64,000 nt of DNA from Brevundimonas lenta. Its GTDB lineage: Bacteria; Pseudomonadota; Alphaproteobacteria; Caulobacterales; Caulobacteraceae. Under the pieces are notes generated by a model that saw only the letters and a program-made list of their open reading frames with translations, was not told the DNA's origin and did not search any database. The position numbers were made by a program, and so were the translations under genes. This document shows positions 41,951 through 52,702 of the stretch, one piece after another. The stretch spans positions 434,001-498,000 of the forward strand of contig NZ_JACIDM010000001.1 in the NCBI RefSeq assembly GCF_014196335.1, in the 5' to 3' direction. Each line of letters begins with the position of its first letter. Position 1 is the stretch's first letter.

Positions 41951-42028
41951 GGGGCGCGTCGCAAGGCGCGTCCCCGGCGTGCTTTCTTCAAGCATTTCAG
42001 GCCTTTGATCGGTGCGGGGACGCGACCG
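41951..42028 (+). ncRNA. Structured leader RNA of the atp operon with two GNRA hairpins and an alternative pairing
   Basis: Hairpin A: 41951-41960 pairs with 41965-41975 (one bulged T at 41971) around tetraloop GCAA. A small TGCTT/AAGCA hairpin lies at 41980-41994. Hairpin B: 42010-42016 pairs with 42021-42028 (one bulged G at 42024) around tetraloop GGGA. The 3' arm of A (41967-41976) is also perfectly complementary over 10 bp to 42015-42024 in B, so A plus B compete with a long-range stem. The leader ends 40 nt before the atpH GTG. A regulatory role is inferred only from this geometry. Confidence 0.45.
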
Positions 42029-42067
42029 GTCGATCAACCCGAACGCTAACCCGCGCGGACCTTATAA

Positions 42068-42622
42068 GTGGCTGACGAATTCAGAACGACGGAAGTCGGC
42101 GAACGCTATGCACAGGCGTTGTTCGACCTCGCTGACGAGACCGGTGCGCTGGAGGCCGTGCGCGCCGACCTGAAGTCGCTGCGCGCCGCCTGGAACGAGA
42201 GCGCCGACCTGCGCCGGCTGGCGACCTCGCCGGTCATCGCGGGCGACGATCAGCGCAAGGGCCTGGTGGCCATCGCCGACAAGGCGAAGTTCAACGGCGT
42301 GACCAAGAATTTCCTCGGCCTGCTGGCCCAGAACGGCCGCTCGCGCGATCTGCCGGCCGTGATCGCCGGCTTCGACGCCCTGTATGCGAAGAAGACGGGC
42401 GTGGTCGCCGCCGAGGTGACGTCGGCGCAGGAACTGACCGCCGCGCAACTGAAGACCATTCTTTCCGCGCTCCGCACCTCGCTGGGCAAGGATCCGGAAC
42501 TGACCACCCGCGTGGATCCCGCGATCCTCGGCGGCCTGAAGGTCAAGGTGGGCTCGAAACTGTTCGACGCCTCGCTGAAGACCAAGCTCGACCAGATGAA
42601 ATTCGCGCTCAAGCGCGCCTGA
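42068..42622 (+). CDS. atpH: F1Fo ATP synthase delta subunit
   Basis: A 184-residue peripheral-stalk subunit joining F1 to the b subunits. The N-terminal helix bundle (VGERYAQALFDLADETGALEAV) and C-terminal LGGLKVKVGSKLFDASLKTKLDQM are the OSCP/delta signatures. It starts with GTG at 42068 (M-A-D-E-F). It is the first gene of atpHAGDC; the Fo genes are absent here, as usual in alphaproteobacteria, where they lie elsewhere. Confidence 0.97.
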   Translation: MADEFRTTEVGERYAQALFDLADETGALEAVRADLKSLRAAWNESADLRRLATSPVIAGDDQRKGLVAIADKAKFNGVTKNFLGLLAQNGRSRDLPAVIAGFDALYAKKTGVVAAEVTSAQELTAAQLKTILSALRTSLGKDPELTTRVDPAILGGLKVKVGSKLFDASLKTKLDQMKFALKRA

Positions 42623-42639
42623 CAACGACGGCGCCCTGA

Positions 42640-44208
<1,569 letters not shown>

Positions 44209-44242
44209 GCCTGAACTGACCGAGAAGCGAGAGTAGCGCCGG

Positions 44243-46721
<2,479 letters not shown>

Positions 46722-46724
46722 GTC

Positions 46725-46994
46725 ATGGCCGGCAAGCTCAGCTTCTCGCTGGTGTCGCCGGAACGCGAGGTCTTCGCGGGCCTCGTGGACCAGGTCGACG
46801 CCCCCGGCGTCGAGGGCGACTTCGGCGTCCTGGCCGACCACGCGCCGTTCATGACCGCCCTGCGCGAAGGCGTGGTGACGGTCATCGACGGCGGCTCGCG
46901 CCGCCAGTTCGAGGTCCACGGCGGCTTCGCCGACGTAACCCCGGCCGGCCTGACCATCCTGGCCGAGAAAGCCTCGGAAGTGGCGCAGGCCTGA
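46725..46994 (+). CDS. atpC: F1 ATP synthase epsilon subunit, short form
   Basis: An 89-residue subunit containing only the N-terminal beta-sandwich: KLSFSLVSPEREVFAGLVDQVDAPGVEGDFGVL..HAPFMTALREGV. The C-terminal two-helix domain (about 45 residues) that inhibits ATP hydrolysis in E. coli and Bacillus is missing; the frame stops cleanly at 46994 with no obvious frameshift. It begins 3 nt after atpD. In alphaproteobacteria inhibition is often taken over by the zeta subunit, which is not in this window. Confidence 0.95.
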   Translation: MAGKLSFSLVSPEREVFAGLVDQVDAPGVEGDFGVLADHAPFMTALREGVVTVIDGGSRRQFEVHGGFADVTPAGLTILAEKASEVAQA

Positions 46995-47001
46995 TCACGG
47001 C

Positions 47002-47961
47002 ATGACGGGACCGGACAGCGTTCTGGTCCTGGTATGGATTGGCGTAATCGCCGGTCCCCTGATCTGCTTTCTTCTGATCCGGCGGTTGCTTCGCAGCCGC
47101 CGGATTTTTCTTGCCGCCGTCCTGGGGGCCGTCGCCGGGGCGGCCTGGCTGCTCGGGGTCTGGGCCTTCCTGGTCGAGCCCGCCACGCTGACGGTCCGCC
47201 ATGTGACAGTGGAGAGCGCCGAATGGCGGGGACCGCCCCTGCGCATCGGCGTGATCTCGGACACCCATGTGGCGGCGCCGCACGTCGATGTGGCGAGGGT
47301 CGAGCGCATCGTCGCCCGGATGAACGCCGAGAGGCCCGACGTCGTCGTCCTGCTGGGCGACTACACCGGAGGCCACGCGGCCGCAGGCGCGCGTCCGACC
47401 GCCGAACAGGCGGAGATCCTTAAGGGCGTCGAGGCGTTCCGGGGTTTGCGCAGTCCGCTCGGGACGTTCGGCGTGCTGGGCAATCACGACTCCTGGTTCG
47501 ACGACGCCGCGATAGCCGGGGCCATGACTCGCGCCGGCGTTCCAGTCCTTGAGAACCGGGCGGTCCGGGTTGATCGCCCTGGCGCGCCCTTCTGGATCGC
47601 GGGCCTGGCGGATATGCATTCACCCCGACAGCCCCCGTTGGTCTCCGGCACGCTCGGGGAGGTCACTGACGGCGCGCCGATGATCGTGCTGACGCATTGG
47701 CCCGACCCGTTCGTGGACGTGCCGGACAGCGTGGCCCTGACCCTGGCGGGCCATACCCATTGCGGGCAGGTGAACCTCCCGATCCTTGGACGGCTGGTGC
47801 ACGCGTCGCGGATGTCGGAGCGATGGGCCTGCGGGCTCTACGACGAGGGCGGCCGCAAGCTGTTCGTGACCGGAGGGGTCGGGGTTTCGATCCTCCCGGT
47901 GCGGTTCCGGGCGCCGCCGGAGATCGTGATCGTGACCCTTGCCGGGCCGTCCGGGACTTGA
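47002..47961 (+). CDS. Membrane-anchored metallophosphoesterase
   Basis: A 319-residue protein with two N-terminal transmembrane helices (about 5-25 and 34-57), then a calcineurin-like phosphoesterase domain with the full metal set: ISDTHV, LLGDYTGG, GNHDSW, VLTHWPD and AGHTHCGQV. This pattern fits the YkuE/LpxH-like group that dephosphorylates lipids or nucleotides at the membrane. It starts 7 nt after atpC and may share the atp transcript, though it is not known as an ATP synthase gene. Confidence 0.9.
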   Translation: MTGPDSVLVLVWIGVIAGPLICFLLIRRLLRSRRIFLAAVLGAVAGAAWLLGVWAFLVEPATLTVRHVTVESAEWRGPPLRIGVISDTHVAAPHVDVARVERIVARMNAERPDVVVLLGDYTGGHAAAGARPTAEQAEILKGVEAFRGLRSPLGTFGVLGNHDSWFDDAAIAGAMTRAGVPVLENRAVRVDRPGAPFWIAGLADMHSPRQPPLVSGTLGEVTDGAPMIVLTHWPDPFVDVPDSVALTLAGHTHCGQVNLPILGRLVHASRMSERWACGLYDEGGRKLFVTGGVGVSILPVRFRAPPEIVIVTLAGPSGT

Positions 47962-47998
47962 CCCCCGGGCCCCAGGCGCTAGATAGCCCCCCGCAAGA

Positions 47999-48074
47999 CG
48001 AGGCCACGTCCTCGCCCCGGCGGCCGCAAGGCCGAGGGCCAAGTCCGGGACGGCCCGGCCCTTTGCAAGGAGGG
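47999..48074 (+). promoter_or_regulatory. Three-hairpin leader upstream of the sugE gene, possible guanidine-II-like element
   Basis: Three consecutive 5-bp hairpins precede the AAGGAGGG ribosome site (48067-48074). The first is CGAGG/CCTCG (47999-48014). The second is CGGCC-GCAA-GGCCG (48021-48034). The third is CCGGG-ACGG-CCCGG (48045-48058). The last has the ACGR tetraloop that defines guanidine-II (mini-ykkC) hairpins and lies at the expected distance from the ribosome site. However, the normal second ACGR hairpin is not found; the first loop is CCACGT. The downstream gene encodes a likely guanidinium exporter. Confidence 0.35.
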
Positions 48075-48083
48075 CCGCGACCA

Positions 48084-48413
48084 ATGGCCTGGGTCTATCT
48101 TCTCATCGCCGGACTGCTGGAAATCGTCTGGGCGTATTTCATGAAACAGTCCGACGGCTTCACCCGGCTGTGGCCGAGCGTGGCCACGATCGGCTTCATG
48201 ATCGTCAGCTTCGCCCTGCTGTCGCTGGCCATGAAGAACCTGCCGATGGGCACCGCCTATGTGGTGTGGACCGGCATCGGCGCGGTCGGCGCCTTCGCGG
48301 TCGGCGTGATGTTCCTGGGCGAGCATCTGAGCCCGATGCGGGTGTTCGCGGCGCTGCTGGTGCTGGCCGGGCTGGTCATCTTCAAACTGGCTCCGGGCGG
48401 GGCCGCGCACTAA
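48084..48413 (+). CDS. sugE: SMR-family exporter SugE/Gdx (guanidinium:H+ antiporter type)
   Basis: A 109-residue, four-helix small multidrug resistance protein. The essential Glu13 lies in IAGLLEIVWAYFMKQSDG. LPMGTAYVVWTGIGAVGA and the W-A-x-x-x-K pattern follow the SugE/Gdx branch rather than EmrE. Known Gdx proteins export guanidinium as dual-topology dimers. The start ATG 48084 is preceded by an excellent AAGGAGGG. It lies 122 bp after the phosphoesterase gene in its own leader context. Confidence 0.93.
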   Translation: MAWVYLLIAGLLEIVWAYFMKQSDGFTRLWPSVATIGFMIVSFALLSLAMKNLPMGTAYVVWTGIGAVGAFAVGVMFLGEHLSPMRVFAALLVLAGLVIFKLAPGGAAH

Positions 48414-48422
48414 TCTCGGGCC

Positions 48423-48662
48423 ATGCTCGAGCTTCGGCCCAACTGCGAATGCTGTGATCGCGACCTGCCGTTCGACAGTCCGGACGCGCGCATCTGCACC
48501 TTCGAATGCACCTTCTGCGCGGATTGCGTGGAGGGGGTTCTGAAGGGCGCGTGCCCGAACTGCGGCGGCGGGTTTGCACCGCGGCCGATCCGGCCGGCGC
48601 GGCTGCTGGCGAAGTACCCGGCGTCGACGAAGCGGGTGCTGAAGACGGGGTGCGGGCAGTAA
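48423..48662 (+). CDS. DUF1272 cysteine-rich protein
   Basis: A 79-residue cytosolic protein. It opens MLELRPNCECCDRDLPFDSP, then has FECTFCADCVEG and GACPNCGGGF. The four CxxC/CxC-type pairs fit a double zinc-binding DUF1272 domain. Members are small, widespread and without known function. It starts 10 nt after sugE and is likely co-transcribed with it. Confidence 0.88.
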   Translation: MLELRPNCECCDRDLPFDSPDARICTFECTFCADCVEGVLKGACPNCGGGFAPRPIRPARLLAKYPASTKRVLKTGCGQ

Positions 48663-48668
48663 GTTGTT

Positions 48669-48795
48669 CCGCTCATCCCGGCGAAAGCCGGGACCCAGAC
48701 CTTTTGCAGGGCCGGTGAATGGGGATTTGCGCCGAAAGAACCGCACACACCAATCGCCCAAAGAACTGGGTCCCGGCTTTCGCCGGGATGAGCGG
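48669..48795. repeat. 127-bp palindromic element with 30-bp perfect terminal inverted repeats (copy B)
   Basis: The arm 48669-48698 is the exact reverse complement of 48766-48795, and its sequence matches copy A at 31807-31931 except for one base in the arm loop. The centre differs completely from copy A. It fills the gap between the convergent DUF1272 and rppH genes and may also serve as a bidirectional transcription barrier. Confidence 0.9.
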
Positions 48796-48804
48796 ATCTG
48801 ATTG

Positions 48805-49278
48805 TCAGACCACCAGCGTTGCGAAACAGGCCACGACGGCCTCATAGGCCTTGCGCTTGAACGGGACGATGAGTTTCGGGGCCTCGTCGAGGCGGCCCCA
48901 GCGCCAGGCGTCGAACTCGATCTCGTCATGCTGTTCGAGGTCGATCTCGGACTCGTCGCCGGTGAAGCGGAAGGCGAACCACATCTGCTTCTGGCCCAGC
49001 CAGCCGCGCGCCTGTTTCGTGCCGCCGTAGTCGGCGGGGAAGGCGTAGGCGATCCATTCCTGGGTCTGCGCCAGCAGCTCGGCGGAGACGACGCCCGTCT
49101 CCTCGGCCAGTTCGCGGCGGGCGGCGGCCTCATAGTCCTCGCCGTCATCGACGCCGCCCTGCGGGAACTGCCAGTTGTGCGGCTCGGGGGTGTTGGCGCG
49201 GCGGCCGTACCAGACGCGCCCGTCCGGGTGGAACAGCACCACGCCGACGTTGGGGCGGTAGCGGGAGAGGTCGGTCAT
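48805..49278 (-). CDS. rppH: RNA pyrophosphohydrolase (Nudix)
   Basis: A 157-residue enzyme that removes pyrophosphate from the 5' end of mRNA and starts decay. The N terminus YRPNVGVVLFHPDGRVWYGR and WQFPQGG are RppH-specific. The Nudix box spans residues 41-63 with Glu56, Glu59 and Glu60 as metal ligands. ATG 49278 is used rather than the longer frame to 49323. The order rppH-yibQ-ctpA-envC is conserved in alphaproteobacteria. Confidence 0.95.
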   Translation of the reverse strand: MTDLSRYRPNVGVVLFHPDGRVWYGRRANTPEPHNWQFPQGGVDDGEDYEAAARRELAEETGVVSAELLAQTQEWIAYAFPADYGGTKQARGWLGQKQMWFAFRFTGDESEIDLEQHDEIEFDAWRWGRLDEAPKLIVPFKRKAYEAVVACFATLVV

Positions 49279-49387
49279 GGGGAGGGCCGAGGGTCCAGGG
49301 GCGGGGGTCGAGGTGAGTGACACCCGGGACGTGCCGATGTCCAGAGGGTGCCCTCGCCCCTCGATCCTCAGCCCTCGACCCTGATCC

Positions 49388-50641
49388 CTAGCGCCCCGGT
49401 CGCTGGGTCATCGCGCTGGCCGGGGCCAGCTGCAGGCCGCGGGCGTCGAGGCCGGCGGTCCAGCGGGCCACCGCTTCGACGGTGACCGGATAGCTGAAGC
49501 CCGTACCCATGGCCTGGCCGCGCGACTTGGCGAGAGCCTCGAGCGCGTTCAGCTGGCCGACGATGGCGGCGGGCGACTGCTGCTCATCGATGATACGGTT
49601 GGCGCTGGCGCGGGCCCAGGCGCCCGGCTTGCGGCTCATGGAGCCGTCGTCGAGGAAGGCGACGCCGCGGGCGCGCAGCACGCCGAGGAAGGCGGTCATG
49701 CCCGTGTCGGAGGTGGCGAAGCGGTCGCCGAGGTAGTTGGTGACCGCGAAATAGCCGGTGGCGCGGCCCAGCAGCCAGTTCATCTTGGCGGTGATGTCGG
49801 GCGCGTCGGCCGAGGCCAGCAGGGTGTAGGGGCCGGGATCGTTGGCCGGATAGCCGGTCGGCTCCATCGGAATCTCGATCATCACCTCATGGCCCTGGGC
49901 GCGGGCGAGGTCGATCCAGCCCTGCAGGCCTTCGGCGTAGGGCACGAAGCTGAGGGTGACTTCCGGGGGCAGGCGTTCGATGGCGGCGCGGGTGGTGACG
50001 GCGTTGAGGCCGAGGCCGCCGACGACCACGGCGACGCGCGGCTTGCCGTTGGAGCGGAACGGGCGGGCGTAGGCCTGGGCCGGGACGCGGCCGTCCGGGG
50101 CGATGCGCGGCAGGACGCCGTCCGGGCCCGGCTGCTGCAGGCCGGCGATCGGCGCGGCGACGAGGGGCTGTGCGGCGATGCGCGGGGCGGTGACGGCCGC
50201 GCCGTTGCCGGACATGACCGCGCCGTCGGGCAGGGTGATGACGGCCTCGCCAGTCTGGGTCGGGTCGAGCGCGCCGTCGGCGGTCAGGTCGGCGTAGACG
50301 CCGCCTGCGCCCATGGAGAAGGCTTCAAGGCCGGTCGGAACCGGGGCCGAGGCCGGGGCCTCGCGCTTCAGCTCGACGCGGGCCGATGGCGCGCCGGCGC
50401 GGGGATCGCCCAGCACGGTGATGAACAGACCGGCCGCGGCCATCAGCAGAAGGCCTGCGCCGGCCACGGCGACCGGGGGCTTCTTCAGGATGCGGCCAAG
50501 CGGAGCCATCCGGTCGCGAAGGGGAACCTTCACCGGAGGCGCGCCCGCAGTGGCGGCGAGGACGGACTGGCGCTTGGCGAACATGGGCTGGACTGGACGC
50601 TCGAACGGGTTCCGCGCAAGCGGCCCCCCTGTGGGTAACAT
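49388..50641 (-). CDS. Divergent polysaccharide deacetylase family protein (YibQ-like)
   Basis: Up to 417 residues. A basic cytosolic N terminus is followed by one transmembrane helix (about 57-77, VAVAGAGLLLMAAAGLFITV), a low-complexity linker, and a periplasmic domain from about 200: VAVVVGGLGLNAVTTRAAI, VTLSFVPYAEGLQGWIDLA, HEVMIEIPMEP and FLDDGSMS. These match the YibQ/DUF610 group of NodB-fold proteins. A role in peptidoglycan or polysaccharide processing is inferred from the fold and from its place between rppH and the ctpA-envC pair. ATG 50641 has a nearby AGGG; ATG 50584 is the alternative. Confidence 0.88.
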   Translation of the reverse strand: MLPTGGPLARNPFERPVQPMFAKRQSVLAATAGAPPVKVPLRDRMAPLGRILKKPPVAVAGAGLLLMAAAGLFITVLGDPRAGAPSARVELKREAPASAPVPTGLEAFSMGAGGVYADLTADGALDPTQTGEAVITLPDGAVMSGNGAAVTAPRIAAQPLVAAPIAGLQQPGPDGVLPRIAPDGRVPAQAYARPFRSNGKPRVAVVVGGLGLNAVTTRAAIERLPPEVTLSFVPYAEGLQGWIDLARAQGHEVMIEIPMEPTGYPANDPGPYTLLASADAPDITAKMNWLLGRATGYFAVTNYLGDRFATSDTGMTAFLGVLRARGVAFLDDGSMSRKPGAWARASANRIIDEQQSPAAIVGQLNALEALAKSRGQAMGTGFSYPVTVEAVARWTAGLDARGLQLAPASAMTQRPGR

Positions 50642-50663
50642 TGCCCTGCGGTCGGTTAAGAAA

Positions 50664-50682
50664 GCCTAACGGGACGTTAGGC
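50664..50682. promoter_or_regulatory. 19-bp inverted repeat between the divergent YibQ-like and lipoprotein genes
   Basis: GCCTAACGGGACGTTAGGC has 7-bp perfect arms and a 5-nt spacer. It is preceded by TTAA at 50656-50659, giving a weak resemblance to a CtrA site (spacing or half-site is off by one base). It may be an operator for either gene. Confidence 0.35.
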
Positions 50683-50746
50683 ATGGAGCGGAGCCGTCGC
50701 CGCCCTCGTGCGTTGGTTGGCCATCCCCGATTCAGGAGCGCCCGCC

Positions 50747-51172
50747 ATGGCCCCCTCGCAACGCCTGATCGTCCTCGCCGCTGCGGCGACCCTCGCCGCC
50801 TGTCAGCCCGCCGCCGCGCCGGCGGAGCCCGCCCCCGTCGAGGCGCCGGTCGCCACGACCAGCCCTCCAGCGCCAGCGCCAACGCCCGCGCCGACGCCGG
50901 CCGGCCCGGTCACCTACACCTGCGACAACGGCAAGACGCTGGTGGCGACCTATACGGGCGAGAACGCCTCGGTCGTCTATGACGGCAAGACCCACGCCAT
51001 GACGACGGTGATCTCGGCCGACGGCGCGCGCTACCAGGGCGACGGCCTGCAATGGTGGACGAAGGGCATGACCGAAGGAATGGTCGCGCCGCTGCCGCCC
51101 GGCGAGACCGACCCGGCCCCGGGCACGGAGGTGGCGTGCCGCGCCCCCGCGGCTCCGGCCTCGACGGCCTGA
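50747..51172 (+). CDS. MliC-like lipoprotein (C-type lysozyme inhibitor domain)
   Basis: A 141-residue protein. The signal peptide ends in lipobox L-A-A-C, followed by a long Pro/Ala linker (about 22-55), then a domain with VTYTCDNGKTLVATYTGENA, YQGDGLQWWTKGMTEG and a closing Cys. This matches MliC, the membrane-bound inhibitor of C-type lysozyme, which has the same Cys pair and W-x-K-G motif. It may protect cell wall in lysozyme-rich habitats. ATG 50747 follows CAGGAG. Confidence 0.8.
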   Translation: MAPSQRLIVLAAAATLAACQPAAAPAEPAPVEAPVATTSPPAPAPTPAPTPAGPVTYTCDNGKTLVATYTGENASVVYDGKTHAMTTVISADGARYQGDGLQWWTKGMTEGMVAPLPPGETDPAPGTEVACRAPAAPASTA

Positions 51173-51173
51173 G

Positions 51174-52544
51174 TTATTCCGCGGGCGTTTCCGCCGGAGC
51201 GACCTCGGCGCGTTGCTGATCGCGCGGGGTGACGACGATGCCTTCCGGCGCGGCGCCCAGTTGGGCCAATTGACCGCCGGCGCGCAGCACGTCGAAGGCG
51301 CGCTCCAGCTGGTAGTCCTTCTCCTTGTCGTAGCCTTCGCCCGGGGCCTCGTTGGGCGTATGGGCGCCCTTGCGCTCGGCGCCGATGGAGGCGTCGAGAG
51401 CCGTGGCGTAGGCGGCTTCGGAGTAGATGAAGCTGGACCGCGAGACGATGCGCGCCTCGGCCTCGCTGCGGGCGACCTCAAGATCCGGCTCGATGCCGAT
51501 CTTCTGGATCGAGGCGCCGGACGGCGTGTAGTAGCGCGCCGTGGTGATCGACAGGGCGCCGTCGGCGCCGCCGCGCAGCGGGATGACCGTCTGCACCGAA
51601 CCCTTGCCGAAGCTGGTCAGGCCGACGACGGTCGCGCGCTGGTGGTCCTTCAGGGCGCCGGCGACGATCTCGGACGCCGAGGCGGAGCCATAGTTGATCA
51701 GCACGACCAGCGGCAGGCCGTTGGTCTGGTCGCCCGGACGGGCGGCGTAGCGCATGATCTGATCAGGCTTGCGGCCGCGCTGGCTGACGATCTCGCCGCG
51801 CTCGAGGAAGGCGTCCGACACGGCGATGGCCGCATCCAGCAGACCGCCGCCGTTGTTGCGCAGGTCGAGGACGTAGCCCTTGAGGTTGGGGTTCTCGCGC
51901 TTGAGCCTGGTGATGGTCTCGGTCAGCTCGCGGCCGGTGTTCTCATTGAAGGTCGAGATGCGCAGATAGCCGAAGTCGCCCTCGACGCGGCCGGTGACGG
52001 ACTCGATGCGGATGACCTCGCGGGTCAGGGTGACGTCGCGCGGCTCCTCGCCGTCACGCAGGAAGGTGACGTGGATCGAGGTGCCGACGGCGCCGCGCAG
52101 CTTTTCGGAGACCTGGCTGACGGTCAGACCCGAGGCGCTCTGGCCCTCGATGGCCGAGATGACGTCGCCGGCCTGGACGCCGGCGCGGGCGGCCGGGCCG
52201 CCGTCCATCGGCGAGATGATCTTCACCAGACCGCCTTCGGAGGTGATGGTCAGGCCGACGCCCGAATACTGGCCCTCGGTGCGCTCGCGCAGTTCGCCAT
52301 AGCCGTCCGGCGGCAGATAGTTCGAGTGCGGGTCGAGCGCGCCCATCATGCCCTGCAGCGCGGCCTCGATCAGCTTCTTGTCGTCGACCGGGACGACATA
52401 GGCCTGTTCGACGATGCCCAGCACGTCGCCGAACAGCCCGATCATGCGGAAGGCTTCGTTGCGCGGCGTCTGGCCCGCGGCGGTCGCGGCTCCGAGACCG
52501 ACCACGGTGGCGGCGGCGGCGCCGATCATCAGCAACTTGCGCAT
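51174..52544 (-). CDS. ctpA: Carboxy-terminal processing protease (S41 family)
   Basis: A 456-residue periplasmic serine protease. The signal peptide ends near TAAGQ (25). A PDZ domain lies at about 88-170 (YSGVGLTITSEGGLVKIISP..AGVQAGDVI). The S41 catalytic core has GYLRISTF, LDLRNNGGG, INYGSASASEIVAGAL (286-296, nucleophile Ser) and GLTSFGKGSVQT (general-base Lys314). It trims C termini of exported proteins and peptidoglycan hydrolases. It follows the envC-like gene by 158 bp on the same strand, a conserved pairing. Confidence 0.95.
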   Translation of the reverse strand: MRKLLMIGAAAATVVGLGAATAAGQTPRNEAFRMIGLFGDVLGIVEQAYVVPVDDKKLIEAALQGMMGALDPHSNYLPPDGYGELRERTEGQYSGVGLTITSEGGLVKIISPMDGGPAARAGVQAGDVISAIEGQSASGLTVSQVSEKLRGAVGTSIHVTFLRDGEEPRDVTLTREVIRIESVTGRVEGDFGYLRISTFNENTGRELTETITRLKRENPNLKGYVLDLRNNGGGLLDAAIAVSDAFLERGEIVSQRGRKPDQIMRYAARPGDQTNGLPLVVLINYGSASASEIVAGALKDHQRATVVGLTSFGKGSVQTVIPLRGGADGALSITTARYYTPSGASIQKIGIEPDLEVARSEAEARIVSRSSFIYSEAAYATALDASIGAERKGAHTPNEAPGEGYDKEKDYQLERAFDVLRAGGQLAQLGAAPEGIVVTPRDQQRAEVAPAETPAE

Positions 52545-52702
52545 TCGAGTTCTTCTTCAGCGGGCCGGAAAGGCGGCCGTGTCGGTGGCAGTTAGCATAC
52601 CCCGCGAAGACCAAATCGTGGCCGACGCCCGGTGGCCGAATAAAATCAGCGTCATCGAGCGATGGAAAGCGGATTCGCCCCTGTCGGGTGACGACCTGAG
52701 GA

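Noticed and set aside
47962..48083. Guanidine-I (ykkC) or guanidine-III riboswitch upstream of sugE
   Set aside because: The conserved ykkC blocks are absent; a GACGAGG stretch recalls class III but the rest does not fit. Only the class-II-like hairpin is kept as a lead.
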